From NCBI GenBank assembly GCA_902805805.1, contig CADCUE010000108.1, positions 1 to 11,981 on the forward strand: a stretch of DNA of 11,981 bases. Reading direction: 5' to 3'. This document shows, piece by piece, positions 4,783 through 11,981 of the stretch. Both the position numbers and the translations under genes were made by a program. Within the stretch, counting starts at the first letter, position 1, and every line of letters starts with the position of its first letter. Source of the stretch: an uncultured Frankineae bacterium (GTDB lineage: Bacteria > Actinomycetota > Actinomycetes > Mycobacteriales > SCTD01). The notes beneath the pieces were generated by a model. The model had not been told where the DNA came from. It saw nothing but the letters and a program-made list of their open reading frames with translations, and did not search any database.

Positions 4783-6572
4783 GCGACGCAGCCCTGCCGC
4801 TGGTCGCCGTGGCGCTGGTGGTCACCGCGACGGTCGGCATCGGCGTCTACGGCCTGCGCCTGGCGCGGACCACCAGCGACTTCCTCGTCGCCTCGCGCAC
4901 CGTCTCGCCGCTGTGGAACGCCTCGGCCATCGGCGGGGAGTACCTGTCCGCGGCGTCCTTCCTCGGCATCGCCGGCCTCGTGATGGCGTACGGCGCCGAC
5001 GCCCTCTGGTACCCGGTCGGCTTCGTCGCCGGCTACTTCGTCCTGCTGCTGCTCGTCGCCGCCCCGCTGCGGCGCTCCGGGGCCTACACCGTGCCGGACT
5101 TCGCGGAGGTGCGGCTGGGGTCCCAGCAGCTGCGCCGGCTGTGCGCCGGGGCGGTGGTGCTCATCGGCCTGCTCTACCTCGTCCCGCAGCTGCACGGCGC
5201 CGGGCTGGCGCTGCGGGCGACCACCGGAGCGCCCGTCCAGGCGGGCGCCGTGCTGGTCGCCGTCGTCGTCACCGTCAACGTCGCGAGCGGCGGCATGCGC
5301 AGCGCGACGTTCGTGCAGGCCTTCCAGTACTGGCTCAAGCTCACCGCGCTGGCCGTTCCCGCCGTCTTCCTGGTGCTGGCCTGGCAGGCGGACGGCCGGG
5401 CCGGGCTCGCCGGTCCGACCGGCCCCGTCTTCGTCGCGAGCACGACGGTGGAGGTCGACGCGGCGGTGCAGGTGGTGGTCGAGCAGCGGGTGCGGGTGAC
5501 CGTCGACGATCGCCCTCGCACGCTCGAGCCGGGCGTGCGGCGCCTCGAGCAGGGCAGCCAGGTCGTGTTCCCGGCCGGCTCGGCCGTGCCGCACGTGCAG
5601 GGCCTCGCCCCGGCGACCGGGCGGTCCTGGGCGCTGCCCCTGTCCGGTGCCGGCGGGACCGAGCACCCGCTGTACGCGACGTACGCCCTGGTGCTCGCGA
5701 CGTTCCTCGGCACGATGGGGCTGCCGCACGTGCTGGTCCGCTTCTACACCAACCCCGACGGCCGGGCGGCCCGGCGCACGACCCTCGGGGTGCTGGCCCT
5801 GCTCGGCGCCTTCTACCTGCTCCCCGCCCTCTACGGCGCGCTCGGCCGGCTGTACGTCCCCGAGCTGCTGCTCACCGGCCGCACCGACGCCGTGGTGCTG
5901 GCGCTGCCGACCGCCGCGCTGTCCGGGGCCGCCGGGCCGCTGCTGCAGGCGCTGCTCGTCGCGGGGGCCTTCGCGGCGTTCCTGTCCACCTCGTCCGGGC
6001 TGCTGGTGACGACGGCCGGGGTGCTCGCCCAGGACCTGCTGCCCCCGGCCCGCGGCGCCGCTCCCGGACGGCTGCGCGGCTCGGTGCGCGGCTTCCAGCT
6101 CGCCGCCGCGCTGGCCGGAGCGATCTCGCTCGCCGTCGCGCTCGCCGCCGCCACGCTGCCGCTCACCCAGGTCGTCGGGCTGGCCTTCGCGGTCGCCGCC
6201 TCGACCTTCTGCCCCCTGCTGGTGCTCGGCATCTGGTGGCGTGGGCTGACGGCGGCGGGCGCCACGGCCGGCCTGCTGGTCGGCGGCGGCCTGTCGGCGC
6301 TCGCCGTCACCAGCACGCTCACCGGCGCCGTGCGCGGGGGCTGGGGGGAGGCCCTGCTGGCGCAGCCGGCGGCGTGGACGGTCCCGACGGCGTTCGCCGT
6401 CATGGTCGCGGGGTCGCTGCTGACGCGCGCGCAGGTGCCCGCGGACGTCGGGCGCACGATGCTCGCGCTGCACGCCCCGGAGGCCCTGGGCCTGCCCGAC
6501 GCGCCCGACCGCTCAGCGCCGGGATCGACCGCTCGACGCAGCCAGCCCGCACTGTGGCGCAGCCGCCGCTGA
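4779..6572 (+). CDS. Sodium/solute symporter, ActP-like paralogue with extra loop
   Basis: A 597-residue protein of the sodium:solute symporter family (SSS, LeuT fold) with about 13 membrane segments. The N-terminal signature GGEYLSAASFLGIAG (52-66) and GTMGLPHVLVRFYT (311-324) are typical of acetate/monocarboxylate carriers such as ActP and MctC. Helix 8 reads FLSTSSGLLV (401-410); Ser403-Thr404 fall where PutP has its sodium-2 Ser-Thr pair. Between about 203 and 296 there is a roughly 90-residue hydrophilic, Val-rich, probably beta-stranded insert that is much longer than the matching loop of the symporter at 7039. The Arg-rich C-terminal tail is probably cytoplasmic. The GTG start overlaps the preceding small gene by GTGA. 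The substrate is probably a short monocarboxylate (acetate, propionate or pyruvate), inferred from family and neighbours. It ends the kinase-regulator operon, with a small hairpin at its stop codon. Confidence 0.85.
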   Translation: MSDAALPLVAVALVVTATVGIGVYGLRLARTTSDFLVASRTVSPLWNASAIGGEYLSAASFLGIAGLVMAYGADALWYPVGFVAGYFVLLLLVAAPLRRSGAYTVPDFAEVRLGSQQLRRLCAGAVVLIGLLYLVPQLHGAGLALRATTGAPVQAGAVLVAVVVTVNVASGGMRSATFVQAFQYWLKLTALAVPAVFLVLAWQADGRAGLAGPTGPVFVASTTVEVDAAVQVVVEQRVRVTVDDRPRTLEPGVRRLEQGSQVVFPAGSAVPHVQGLAPATGRSWALPLSGAGGTEHPLYATYALVLATFLGTMGLPHVLVRFYTNPDGRAARRTTLGVLALLGAFYLLPALYGALGRLYVPELLLTGRTDAVVLALPTAALSGAAGPLLQALLVAGAFAAFLSTSSGLLVTTAGVLAQDLLPPARGAAPGRLRGSVRGFQLAAALAGAISLAVALAAATLPLTQVVGLAFAVAASTFCPLLVLGIWWRGLTAAGATAGLLVGGGLSALAVTSTLTGAVRGGWGEALLAQPAAWTVPTAFAVMVAGSLLTRAQVPADVGRTMLALHAPEALGLPDAPDRSAPGSTARRSQPALWRSRR

Positions 6573-6588
6573 CCGGCTTGTGCCGGTC
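6571..6588 (+). terminator. Short hairpin at the stop codon of symporter 1
   Basis: GACCGGC (6571-6577) and GCCGGTC (6582-6588) form a perfect 7-bp stem with loop TTGT, overlapping the TGA at 6570-6572. There is no T tract, so it may be a weak terminator or attenuator, or may only protect the message end. Some read-through into the DUF485-symporter pair is possible. Confidence 0.4.
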
Positions 6589-6604
6589 CGTGCCCGCGGG
6601 GCAG

Positions 6605-6620
6605 CGTGATGCCGGTCACA
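6605..6620. promoter_or_regulatory. CRP/GlxR-type binding site upstream of the DUF485-symporter pair
   Basis: CGTGATGCCGGTCACA matches TGTGA-N6-TCACA at 9 of 10 defined positions and lies 65 bases before the TTG start of the DUF485 gene. No good -10 is visible downstream; a class II activator geometry would place the start site near 6654. CRP/GlxR control of acetate uptake is established in several bacteria; binding here is inferred. Confidence 0.6.
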
Positions 6621-6659
6621 GCCGGCGTGCCCGGCTGGGCCACCGCGGGAGGTCCCGCG
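6619..6659 (+). repeat. Two hairpins in the leader of the DUF485-symporter pair
   Basis: CAGCCGG (6619-6625) pairs with CCGGCTG (6631-6637) around a 5-base loop. Immediately after, CGCGGG (6644-6649) pairs with CCCGCG (6654-6659) around a 4-base loop. The second ends 15 bases before the AGGAGG ribosome-binding site. They may be leader structure, operator arms or GC-rich chance; no known riboswitch is recognised. Confidence 0.4.
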
Positions 6660-6674
6660 ACCGGTCATCCCTCC

Positions 6675-6680
6675 AGGAGG
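6675..6680 (+). promoter_or_regulatory. Strong ribosome-binding site fixing a TTG start
   Basis: AGGAGG lies 5 bases before the TTG at 6686. It is a near-perfect Shine-Dalgarno match and decides in favour of this rare start over later in-frame codons. Confidence 0.8.
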
Positions 6681-6685
6681 AGCCT

Positions 6686-7042
6686 TTGAGCACTGCCGAG
6701 CACGACAAGGGGCGTGCGACCTACACGCCGCTCGAGGACAAGTACCTCGTGATGCAGGAGAGCGCGGAGTTCCAGGACCTGCGCAAGCGCTACCGCGGGT
6801 GGGTCATCCCCGTGACCATCGGGGCGCTCGCCTGGTACTTCGCCTACGTGGCCCTCGCCGCGTACGCCCCCGGCTTCATGGGCCAGAAGCTGATCGGCAA
6901 CATCAACGTCGGGCTGGTCCTCGGGCTGCTGCAGTTCGTGTCGACCTTCGCCGTGACCGCCGCCTACATCCGGCACGCCGACAAGGTCCTCGACCCGGCG
7001 TCGTCCCGCCTGCTCGACCACTTCGAAGGAGACGTCCGGTGA
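6686..7042 (+). CDS. DUF485 family membrane protein (MctB/YjcH-like)
   Basis: A 118-residue inner-membrane protein of the DUF485 family, the usual small partner encoded before acetate symporters (YjcH with ActP in E. coli, MctB with MctC in Corynebacterium). A hydrophilic N-terminal region contains ESAEFQDLRKRYRGWV (25-40), the typical family motif. Two transmembrane helices follow (about 38-60 and 73-95), with a GNINVGLVLGLLQF segment opening the second, and the tail YIRHADKVLDP is also typical. The start is TTG at 6686, supported by AGGAGG 5 bases upstream. It overlaps the symporter by GTGA, so the two are translationally coupled. It probably helps assembly or function of the symporter; the family's exact role is not established. 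Confidence 0.92.
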   Translation: MSTAEHDKGRATYTPLEDKYLVMQESAEFQDLRKRYRGWVIPVTIGALAWYFAYVALAAYAPGFMGQKLIGNINVGLVLGLLQFVSTFAVTAAYIRHADKVLDPASSRLLDHFEGDVR

Positions 7043-8640
7043 CGATCCTCGCCGCCACCGCCGACACCTCCGTCGGCAGCCCCGCGCTCAACCTCGCGAT
7101 CTTCGCCGCCTTCGTCGCCGTCACGCTGGTGCTGGTGCTCAAGGCCAGCAAGAGCAACAAGAGCGCCTCCGACATGTACACCGGCGGCGCCGCCTTCTCC
7201 GGTCGGCAGAACGGCGTCGCGATCTCCGGTGACTACCTGTCGGCCGCGTCGTTCCTCGGCATCGCCGGGGCGATCGCGCTGCAGGGCTACGACGGCTTCC
7301 TCTACAGCATCGGCTTCCTGGTGGCCTGGCTGGTCGCGCTGCTGCTCGTCGCCGAGCTGCTGCGCAACACCGGTCGCTTCACCATGGCCGACGTCCTGTC
7401 GTTCCGCATGCGCGAGCGGCCGGTCCGCACGGCGGCGGCGACCTCGACGCTGGTCGTGTCGTTCTTCTACCTGCTGGCCCAGATGGCCGGCGCCGGTGGC
7501 CTCGTCGCGCTGCTGCTCAACATCGAGAACCGCGCCGGGCAGAGCCTCATCATCGCCCTCGTCGGCGTGCTGATGATCGTCTACGTGCTCATCGGCGGCA
7601 TGAAGGGCACGACGTACGTCCAGATGATCAAGGCGGTGCTGCTGATCTCGGGTGCCGCGCTGATGTCGTTCTGGGTCCTCACCCGCTTCGGCTTCAACTT
7701 CTCCGAGATGCTCGGCGAGGGCGCCGCGGCCGGTGCGCAGCTCGAGCCCGGCAAGCAGTACGGCCTCAGCCAGGTCACCCGGCTGGACTTCATCTCGCTG
7801 TCCATGGCCCTCGTGCTCGGCACCGCCGGCCTGCCGCACATCCTGATGCGCTTCTACACCGTCCCGACGGCCCGCGAGGCCCGCAAGTCGGTCGTCTGGG
7901 CCATCTGGCTGATCGGGCTGTTCTACCTGTTCACGCTGACCCTCGGCTACGGCGCCGCGGCCCTCGTCGGGCCGGAGACCATCGCCGCCGCTCCCGGCGC
8001 GGCCAACTCCGCGGCCCCGCTCCTGGCGTTCGAGCTCGGCGGGACCGTGCTGCTGGGCATCATCTCGGCGGTCGCCTTCGCCACGATCCTCGCGGTCGTC
8101 GCCGGTCTGACCATCACCGCGTCGGCGTCCTTCGCGCACGACATCTACGCCCAGGTGATCAAGCGCGGCAACCCCCCGCCCGGTGCCGAGGTGCGGGTGG
8201 CCCGCATCGCCGCCCTCGTCGTCGGCGGCGTGGCGATCCTCGGCGGCATCGCCGCCAACGGGCAGAACATCGCGTTCCTGGTGGCGCTGGCCTTCGCCGT
8301 CGCCGCGTCGGCGAACCTGCCGACGATCCTGTACTCGCTGTTCTGGAAGCGCTTCAACACCCGCGGCTGCCTGTGGAGCATCTACGGCGGCCTGGCGATC
8401 ACGCTGGTGCTCATCGCGTTCTCGCCGGCGGTGTCCGGGACCCCGACGTCGATGCTCCCCGACGTCGACTTCGCGTGGTTCCCGCTGCGCAACCCGGGGC
8501 TCATCTCGATCCCCGCGTCGTTCCTGCTCGGCTACCTCGGTGCCGTCACGAGCAAGGAGTACAACGCCGCGAAGTACGCCGAGATGGAGGTCCGCTCCCT
8601 CACCGGGGCCGGGCACACCCGCGAGGCGTCGCACCACTAG
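7039..8640 (+). CDS. actP: Cation/acetate symporter, ActP/MctC type
   Basis: A 533-residue SSS-family carrier with about 13 transmembrane helices, close in length and pattern to E. coli ActP (acetate, glycolate) and C. glutamicum MctC (acetate, propionate, pyruvate). Signatures are SGDYLSAASFLGIAG (63-77), LIGGMKGTTYVQMIKAVLL (184-202), GTAGLPHILMRFYTVP (261-276) and FATILAVVAGLTITASASF (347-365). Helix 8 has Ala352-Val353 where symporter 1 has Ser-Thr, as I recall for ActP. The C-terminal tail (about 505-533) is hydrophilic. The GTG start overlaps the DUF485 stop by GTGA, with an AAGGAGA ribosome-binding site upstream. A strong terminator follows 17 bases after the stop. It probably imports acetate and related acids for Acs. 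The gene symbol is by family resemblance; mctC would be an equally good name. Confidence 0.9.
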   Translation: MTILAATADTSVGSPALNLAIFAAFVAVTLVLVLKASKSNKSASDMYTGGAAFSGRQNGVAISGDYLSAASFLGIAGAIALQGYDGFLYSIGFLVAWLVALLLVAELLRNTGRFTMADVLSFRMRERPVRTAAATSTLVVSFFYLLAQMAGAGGLVALLLNIENRAGQSLIIALVGVLMIVYVLIGGMKGTTYVQMIKAVLLISGAALMSFWVLTRFGFNFSEMLGEGAAAGAQLEPGKQYGLSQVTRLDFISLSMALVLGTAGLPHILMRFYTVPTAREARKSVVWAIWLIGLFYLFTLTLGYGAAALVGPETIAAAPGAANSAAPLLAFELGGTVLLGIISAVAFATILAVVAGLTITASASFAHDIYAQVIKRGNPPPGAEVRVARIAALVVGGVAILGGIAANGQNIAFLVALAFAVAASANLPTILYSLFWKRFNTRGCLWSIYGGLAITLVLIAFSPAVSGTPTSMLPDVDFAWFPLRNPGLISIPASFLLGYLGAVTSKEYNAAKYAEMEVRSLTGAGHTREASHH

Positions 8641-8656
8641 CCCGCCCGCTCACCGC

Positions 8657-8693
8657 GACAGCGCCGGTCCCCTCGTCGGGGGCCGGCGCTGTC
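8657..8693. terminator. Strong bidirectional terminator after the acetate symporter
   Basis: A 16-bp stem pairs 8657-8672 with 8678-8693, with one internal G-T wobble, around the loop TCGTC. It lies 17 bases past the symporter TAG and 36 bases past the stop of the minus-strand DUF4870-like gene, so it separates the two convergent units. There is no T tract. Confidence 0.8.
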
Positions 8694-8728
8694 CGCGTCC
8701 CGGCCCGTGCGGGGCAGCGCCGGTCCGG

Positions 8729-9100
8729 TCAGGGCAGCAGGCGCAGGCAGACGGGGTAGCGGTGCCAGGCGCCGCGCCGGGCCGCCACGGCCGCCCGGAC
8801 CGCGAAGGTGGCGGCGGCGACGAGCACGAGCGGCAGCGCGACGATGCCGAACGCCACGACCGACAGCAGCGAGCAGCCGAGCAGGGCCAGCACCACGGTG
8901 ATGTGGAAGTTGAGCGCCTCCACCGCCTGGTGGCAGACGTAGGGCGAGGCGTTCCCGCGGAAGAGCACGACCGCCAGCGGCACGGCGATCGGCAGCGGCA
9001 CGAGGCCGACGTGCGCGGCGACCGCCCAGGCGCGGTCCCCGCTGCTGCCGTGCCCCGGCAGCGACTGGGCGGAGAACCACGGCGGGTCCACCGCGCTCAT
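8729..9100 (-). CDS. DUF4870-like small membrane protein
   Basis: A 123-residue protein with hydrophobic segments at about 32-48, 65-80 and 82-107. The pattern WAVAAHVGLVPLPIAVPL (25-42), the H..EALNF motif (57-65, HQAVEALNF) and the closing WHRYP (112-116) match the DUF4870 (Tic20-like) family of small membrane proteins, whose function is unknown. The ATG overlaps the stop of the preceding gene by ATGA, so it is translated with that gene. Nothing ties it directly to acetate metabolism; it may simply sit between the two acetate units. Confidence 0.8.
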   Translation of the reverse strand: MSAVDPPWFSAQSLPGHGSSGDRAWAVAAHVGLVPLPIAVPLAVVLFRGNASPYVCHQAVEALNFHITVVLALLGCSLLSVVAFGIVALPLVLVAAATFAVRAAVAARRGAWHRYPVCLRLLP

Positions 9101-9606
9101 GCGTCGTGCAGCGCGGCGAGCAGCTCCGCGAGGGCCGCCGGGTCGCGCGTGCCGTCGCGCCGGGCCAGGTAGTGCCCGGACAGCAGGAACCACGCCCCCG
9201 TGCGCGCCCAGTCCGGCCGCATGGCCGGCAGCCCCCGGCGCGCCTGCCACAGCGCGGCGGCGATGGGCTGCTCGAGCACCCTGGACGGCGGCGGGTGCAG
9301 GCCGCGGTCGACCACGCCGATGCCGGCGCCGATGCGCCCGGCGACCGAGAGCGTCTTGCGCAGGTACGGCGCGTCCTCGGCGCTCGCGCCGGTGACCACC
9401 CGCGGCAGGGCCTCGGTCACCAGGCGGTCGGCGATCTCGTGGCACTCCGGCTCGTACGCCTGCCGGGTGCCCATCTCGTAGTAGGTCGAGGAGTCGAAGG
9501 TCCGCCGTCCGGCGGCGTCCTCGTCGGGCCAGGTGCTGCCGTCGAGCCGCGGGAGCTGCAGGACCAGCACCGGCGGCTCCGGCCGCGGCCTTCGGAACAA
9601 GCTCAC
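9097..9606 (-). CDS. Hypothetical protein, unrecognised
   Basis: A 169-residue protein I do not recognise. It begins MSLFRRPRPEPPVLVLQLPR, then an acidic stretch and FDSSTYYEMGTRQAYEPECHE (about 37-57, apparently a globular start), an amphipathic region with TLSVAGRIGAGIGVVDRGL (85-103), and a C-terminal helical half rich in Ala, Arg and Leu containing ARTGAWFLLSGHYLARRDG (134-152). No signal peptide, convincing membrane helix or catalytic motif is seen. The start is GTG at 9606, with AGGAGG (plus-strand 9614-9619) 7 bases upstream; an upstream in-frame start at 9693 would add 29 Gly/Arg-rich residues with no such site. First gene of a two-gene unit with the DUF4870-like gene, and divergent from acs. 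Codon bias is typical of the window, so I take it as a real gene. Confidence 0.75.
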   Translation of the reverse strand: MSLFRRPRPEPPVLVLQLPRLDGSTWPDEDAAGRRTFDSSTYYEMGTRQAYEPECHEIADRLVTEALPRVVTGASAEDAPYLRKTLSVAGRIGAGIGVVDRGLHPPPSRVLEQPIAAALWQARRGLPAMRPDWARTGAWFLLSGHYLARRDGTRDPAALAELLAALHDA

Positions 9607-9666
9607 GGGGCCACCTCCTCGGGACCGACCACCGAGCGGCCGACCGCTGGGCCGAGGCAGAGTCCG

Positions 9667-9672
9667 AGCGTA
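9667..9672 (-). promoter_or_regulatory. Candidate -10 for the minus-strand gene pair
   Basis: On the minus strand TACGCT fits TANNNT and would give a leader of about 55 bases before the GTG at 9606. No clear -35 is seen. It is one of few AT-containing hexamers in this gap. Confidence 0.35.
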
Positions 9673-9748
9673 GCCCCGACCGCCTCGAGGCACCTCCCGC
9701 CCGCCGGACCGTCCGTCGTCCCGGATCGACCGCTCACCCCCCCGCTCT

Positions 9749-9764
9749 TGTGAGCCGGGTCACG
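9749..9764. promoter_or_regulatory. CRP/GlxR-type binding site upstream of acs
   Basis: TGTGAGCCGGGTCACG matches TGTGA-N6-TCACA at 9 of 10 defined positions, and ends 44 bases before the acs start. The best -10-like hexamer is TAGGAC (9766-9771), one base after the box. If that is the promoter, the box fills the -35/-10 spacer, a position that would favour repression; a class II activation geometry would instead put the start site near 9798, inside the ribosome-binding site. Control of acs by CRP-family regulators is known in other bacteria. Confidence 0.65.
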
Positions 9765-9808
9765 GTAGGACAACGTGGACACCCCGACACTCCCTGGAGG
9801 ACTCCACC

Positions 9809-11779
<1,971 letters not shown>

Positions 11780-11785
11780 TCGCCG

Positions 11786-11813
11786 GCCGGCCCGGGCCCT
11801 CGCCCGGGCCGGC
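11786..11813. terminator. Bidirectional terminator between acs and the dehydrogenase gene
   Basis: GCCGGCCCGGGC (11786-11797) and GCCCGGGCCGGC (11802-11813) form a perfect 12-bp stem with loop CCTC, extendable by two pairs. It starts 7 bases after the acs stop and lies 11 bases beyond the stop of the convergent minus-strand gene. Confidence 0.8.
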
Positions 11814-11823
11814 TGCCGCCGGC

Positions 11824-11981
11824 TCAGCCGTGCGGCTTGAGCAGCACCTTGACGACGCCGTCCGACTTGTCCTGGAACGCCTTGTAGAGCGCCGGCGCGT
11901 CCTCGAGGGGCGCCGAGTGCGTGTGGAACTCGTCCACCCCGAGCGGGTCGTCGTCGGTGAGCAGCGGCAGCAGGTCGTCGA
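11824..11981 (-). CDS. Zinc-dependent alcohol dehydrogenase, C-terminal part (runs off window)
   Basis: Only the last 51 residues and the stop are present; the start lies beyond the right edge. The minus-strand frame is fully open here and ends with a segment reading HSAPLEDAPALYKAFQDK, then DGVVKVLLKP and His-Gly. The pattern H-x-APL-x-(E/D)-AP-x-x-Y-x-x-F-x-x-K-x-DG-x-VK-x-x-LKP is characteristic of the C terminus of medium-chain Zn-dependent dehydrogenases of the formaldehyde/alcohol dehydrogenase group. The zinc ligands and nucleotide-binding domain are outside the window, so substrate and activity cannot be judged. A role in supplying acetaldehyde or acetate is possible but not shown. 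Confidence 0.8.
   Translation of the reverse strand, partial: DDLLPLLTDDDPLGVDEFHTHSAPLEDAPALYKAFQDKSDGVVKVLLKPHG

Noticed and set aside
4722..6473. Long minus-strand frame opposite symporter 1, and similar ones opposite symporter 2 and acs
   Set aside because: Products are Arg/Gly/Gln/Asp-rich with no domains; the forward frames are clear membrane carriers or Acs.
4913..7042. Forward frame making a 709-residue fusion ending in the DUF485 protein
   Set aside because: The upstream part is an out-of-frame reading of symporter 1. The AGGAGG-TTG at 6675-6688 defines the real start.
9607..9693. N-terminal extension of the unrecognised minus-strand gene
   Set aside because: Adds 29 Gly/Arg-rich residues and would discard the well-placed AGGAGG and GTG at 9606.

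Overview
The window is very GC-rich, uses GTG and TTG starts freely, and chains genes through 4-base stop/start overlaps. Gene content and order point to an actinobacterium (Actinomycetia); genus cannot be fixed from the sequence. The order HAD-IB phosphatase, structured gap, convergent conserved protein, then acetyl-CoA synthetase nearby recalls the Rv3661-Rv3662c-acs neighbourhood of Mycobacterium tuberculosis and the SCO3558-SCO3559-acs neighbourhood of Streptomyces coelicolor (from memory, not searched).

Layout. 1-423: no convincing gene; two strong hairpins (245-280, 287-320), then a promoter for an apparently leaderless HAD-IB phosphatase (424-1224, +). 1225-1491: a non-coding gap with a CRP-type palindrome, a good sigma-70-type promoter, inverted repeats and a terminator. 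I call this a small RNA, probably the Ms1/MTS2823/scr3559 (6S-like) actinobacterial RNA, which in those genomes sits in the same gap. 1492-2358 (-): a protein with a degenerate Fic core, read away from a compact divergent promoter region (2359-2415). 2416-6572 (+): a tight four-gene unit of LytS-type histidine kinase, LytTR response regulator, small two-helix membrane protein and sodium/solute symporter 1. 6686-8640 (+): a second module, DUF485 protein plus ActP/MctC-type acetate symporter, with its own CRP-type box and a strong terminator. 8729-9606 (-): two small genes overlapping by ATGA, one unrecognised and one DUF4870-like. 9809-11779 (+): acetyl-CoA synthetase acs with a CRP-type box. 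11824-11981 (-): the C-terminal end of a zinc-dependent alcohol dehydrogenase running off the window.

How it fits together. This looks like an uptake-and-activation locus for acetate or related short monocarboxylates: a two-component system that may sense the substrate, two symporter modules each with a small membrane partner, and Acs to make acetyl-CoA. The only three matches I found to GTGA-N6-TCAC all lie in intergenic gaps: before the small RNA, before the DUF485-symporter pair and before acs. The central proposal is that a cAMP-CRP/GlxR-type regulator links acetate scavenging to a putative RNA-polymerase-binding small RNA. This is inference from sequence and synteny and is untested.
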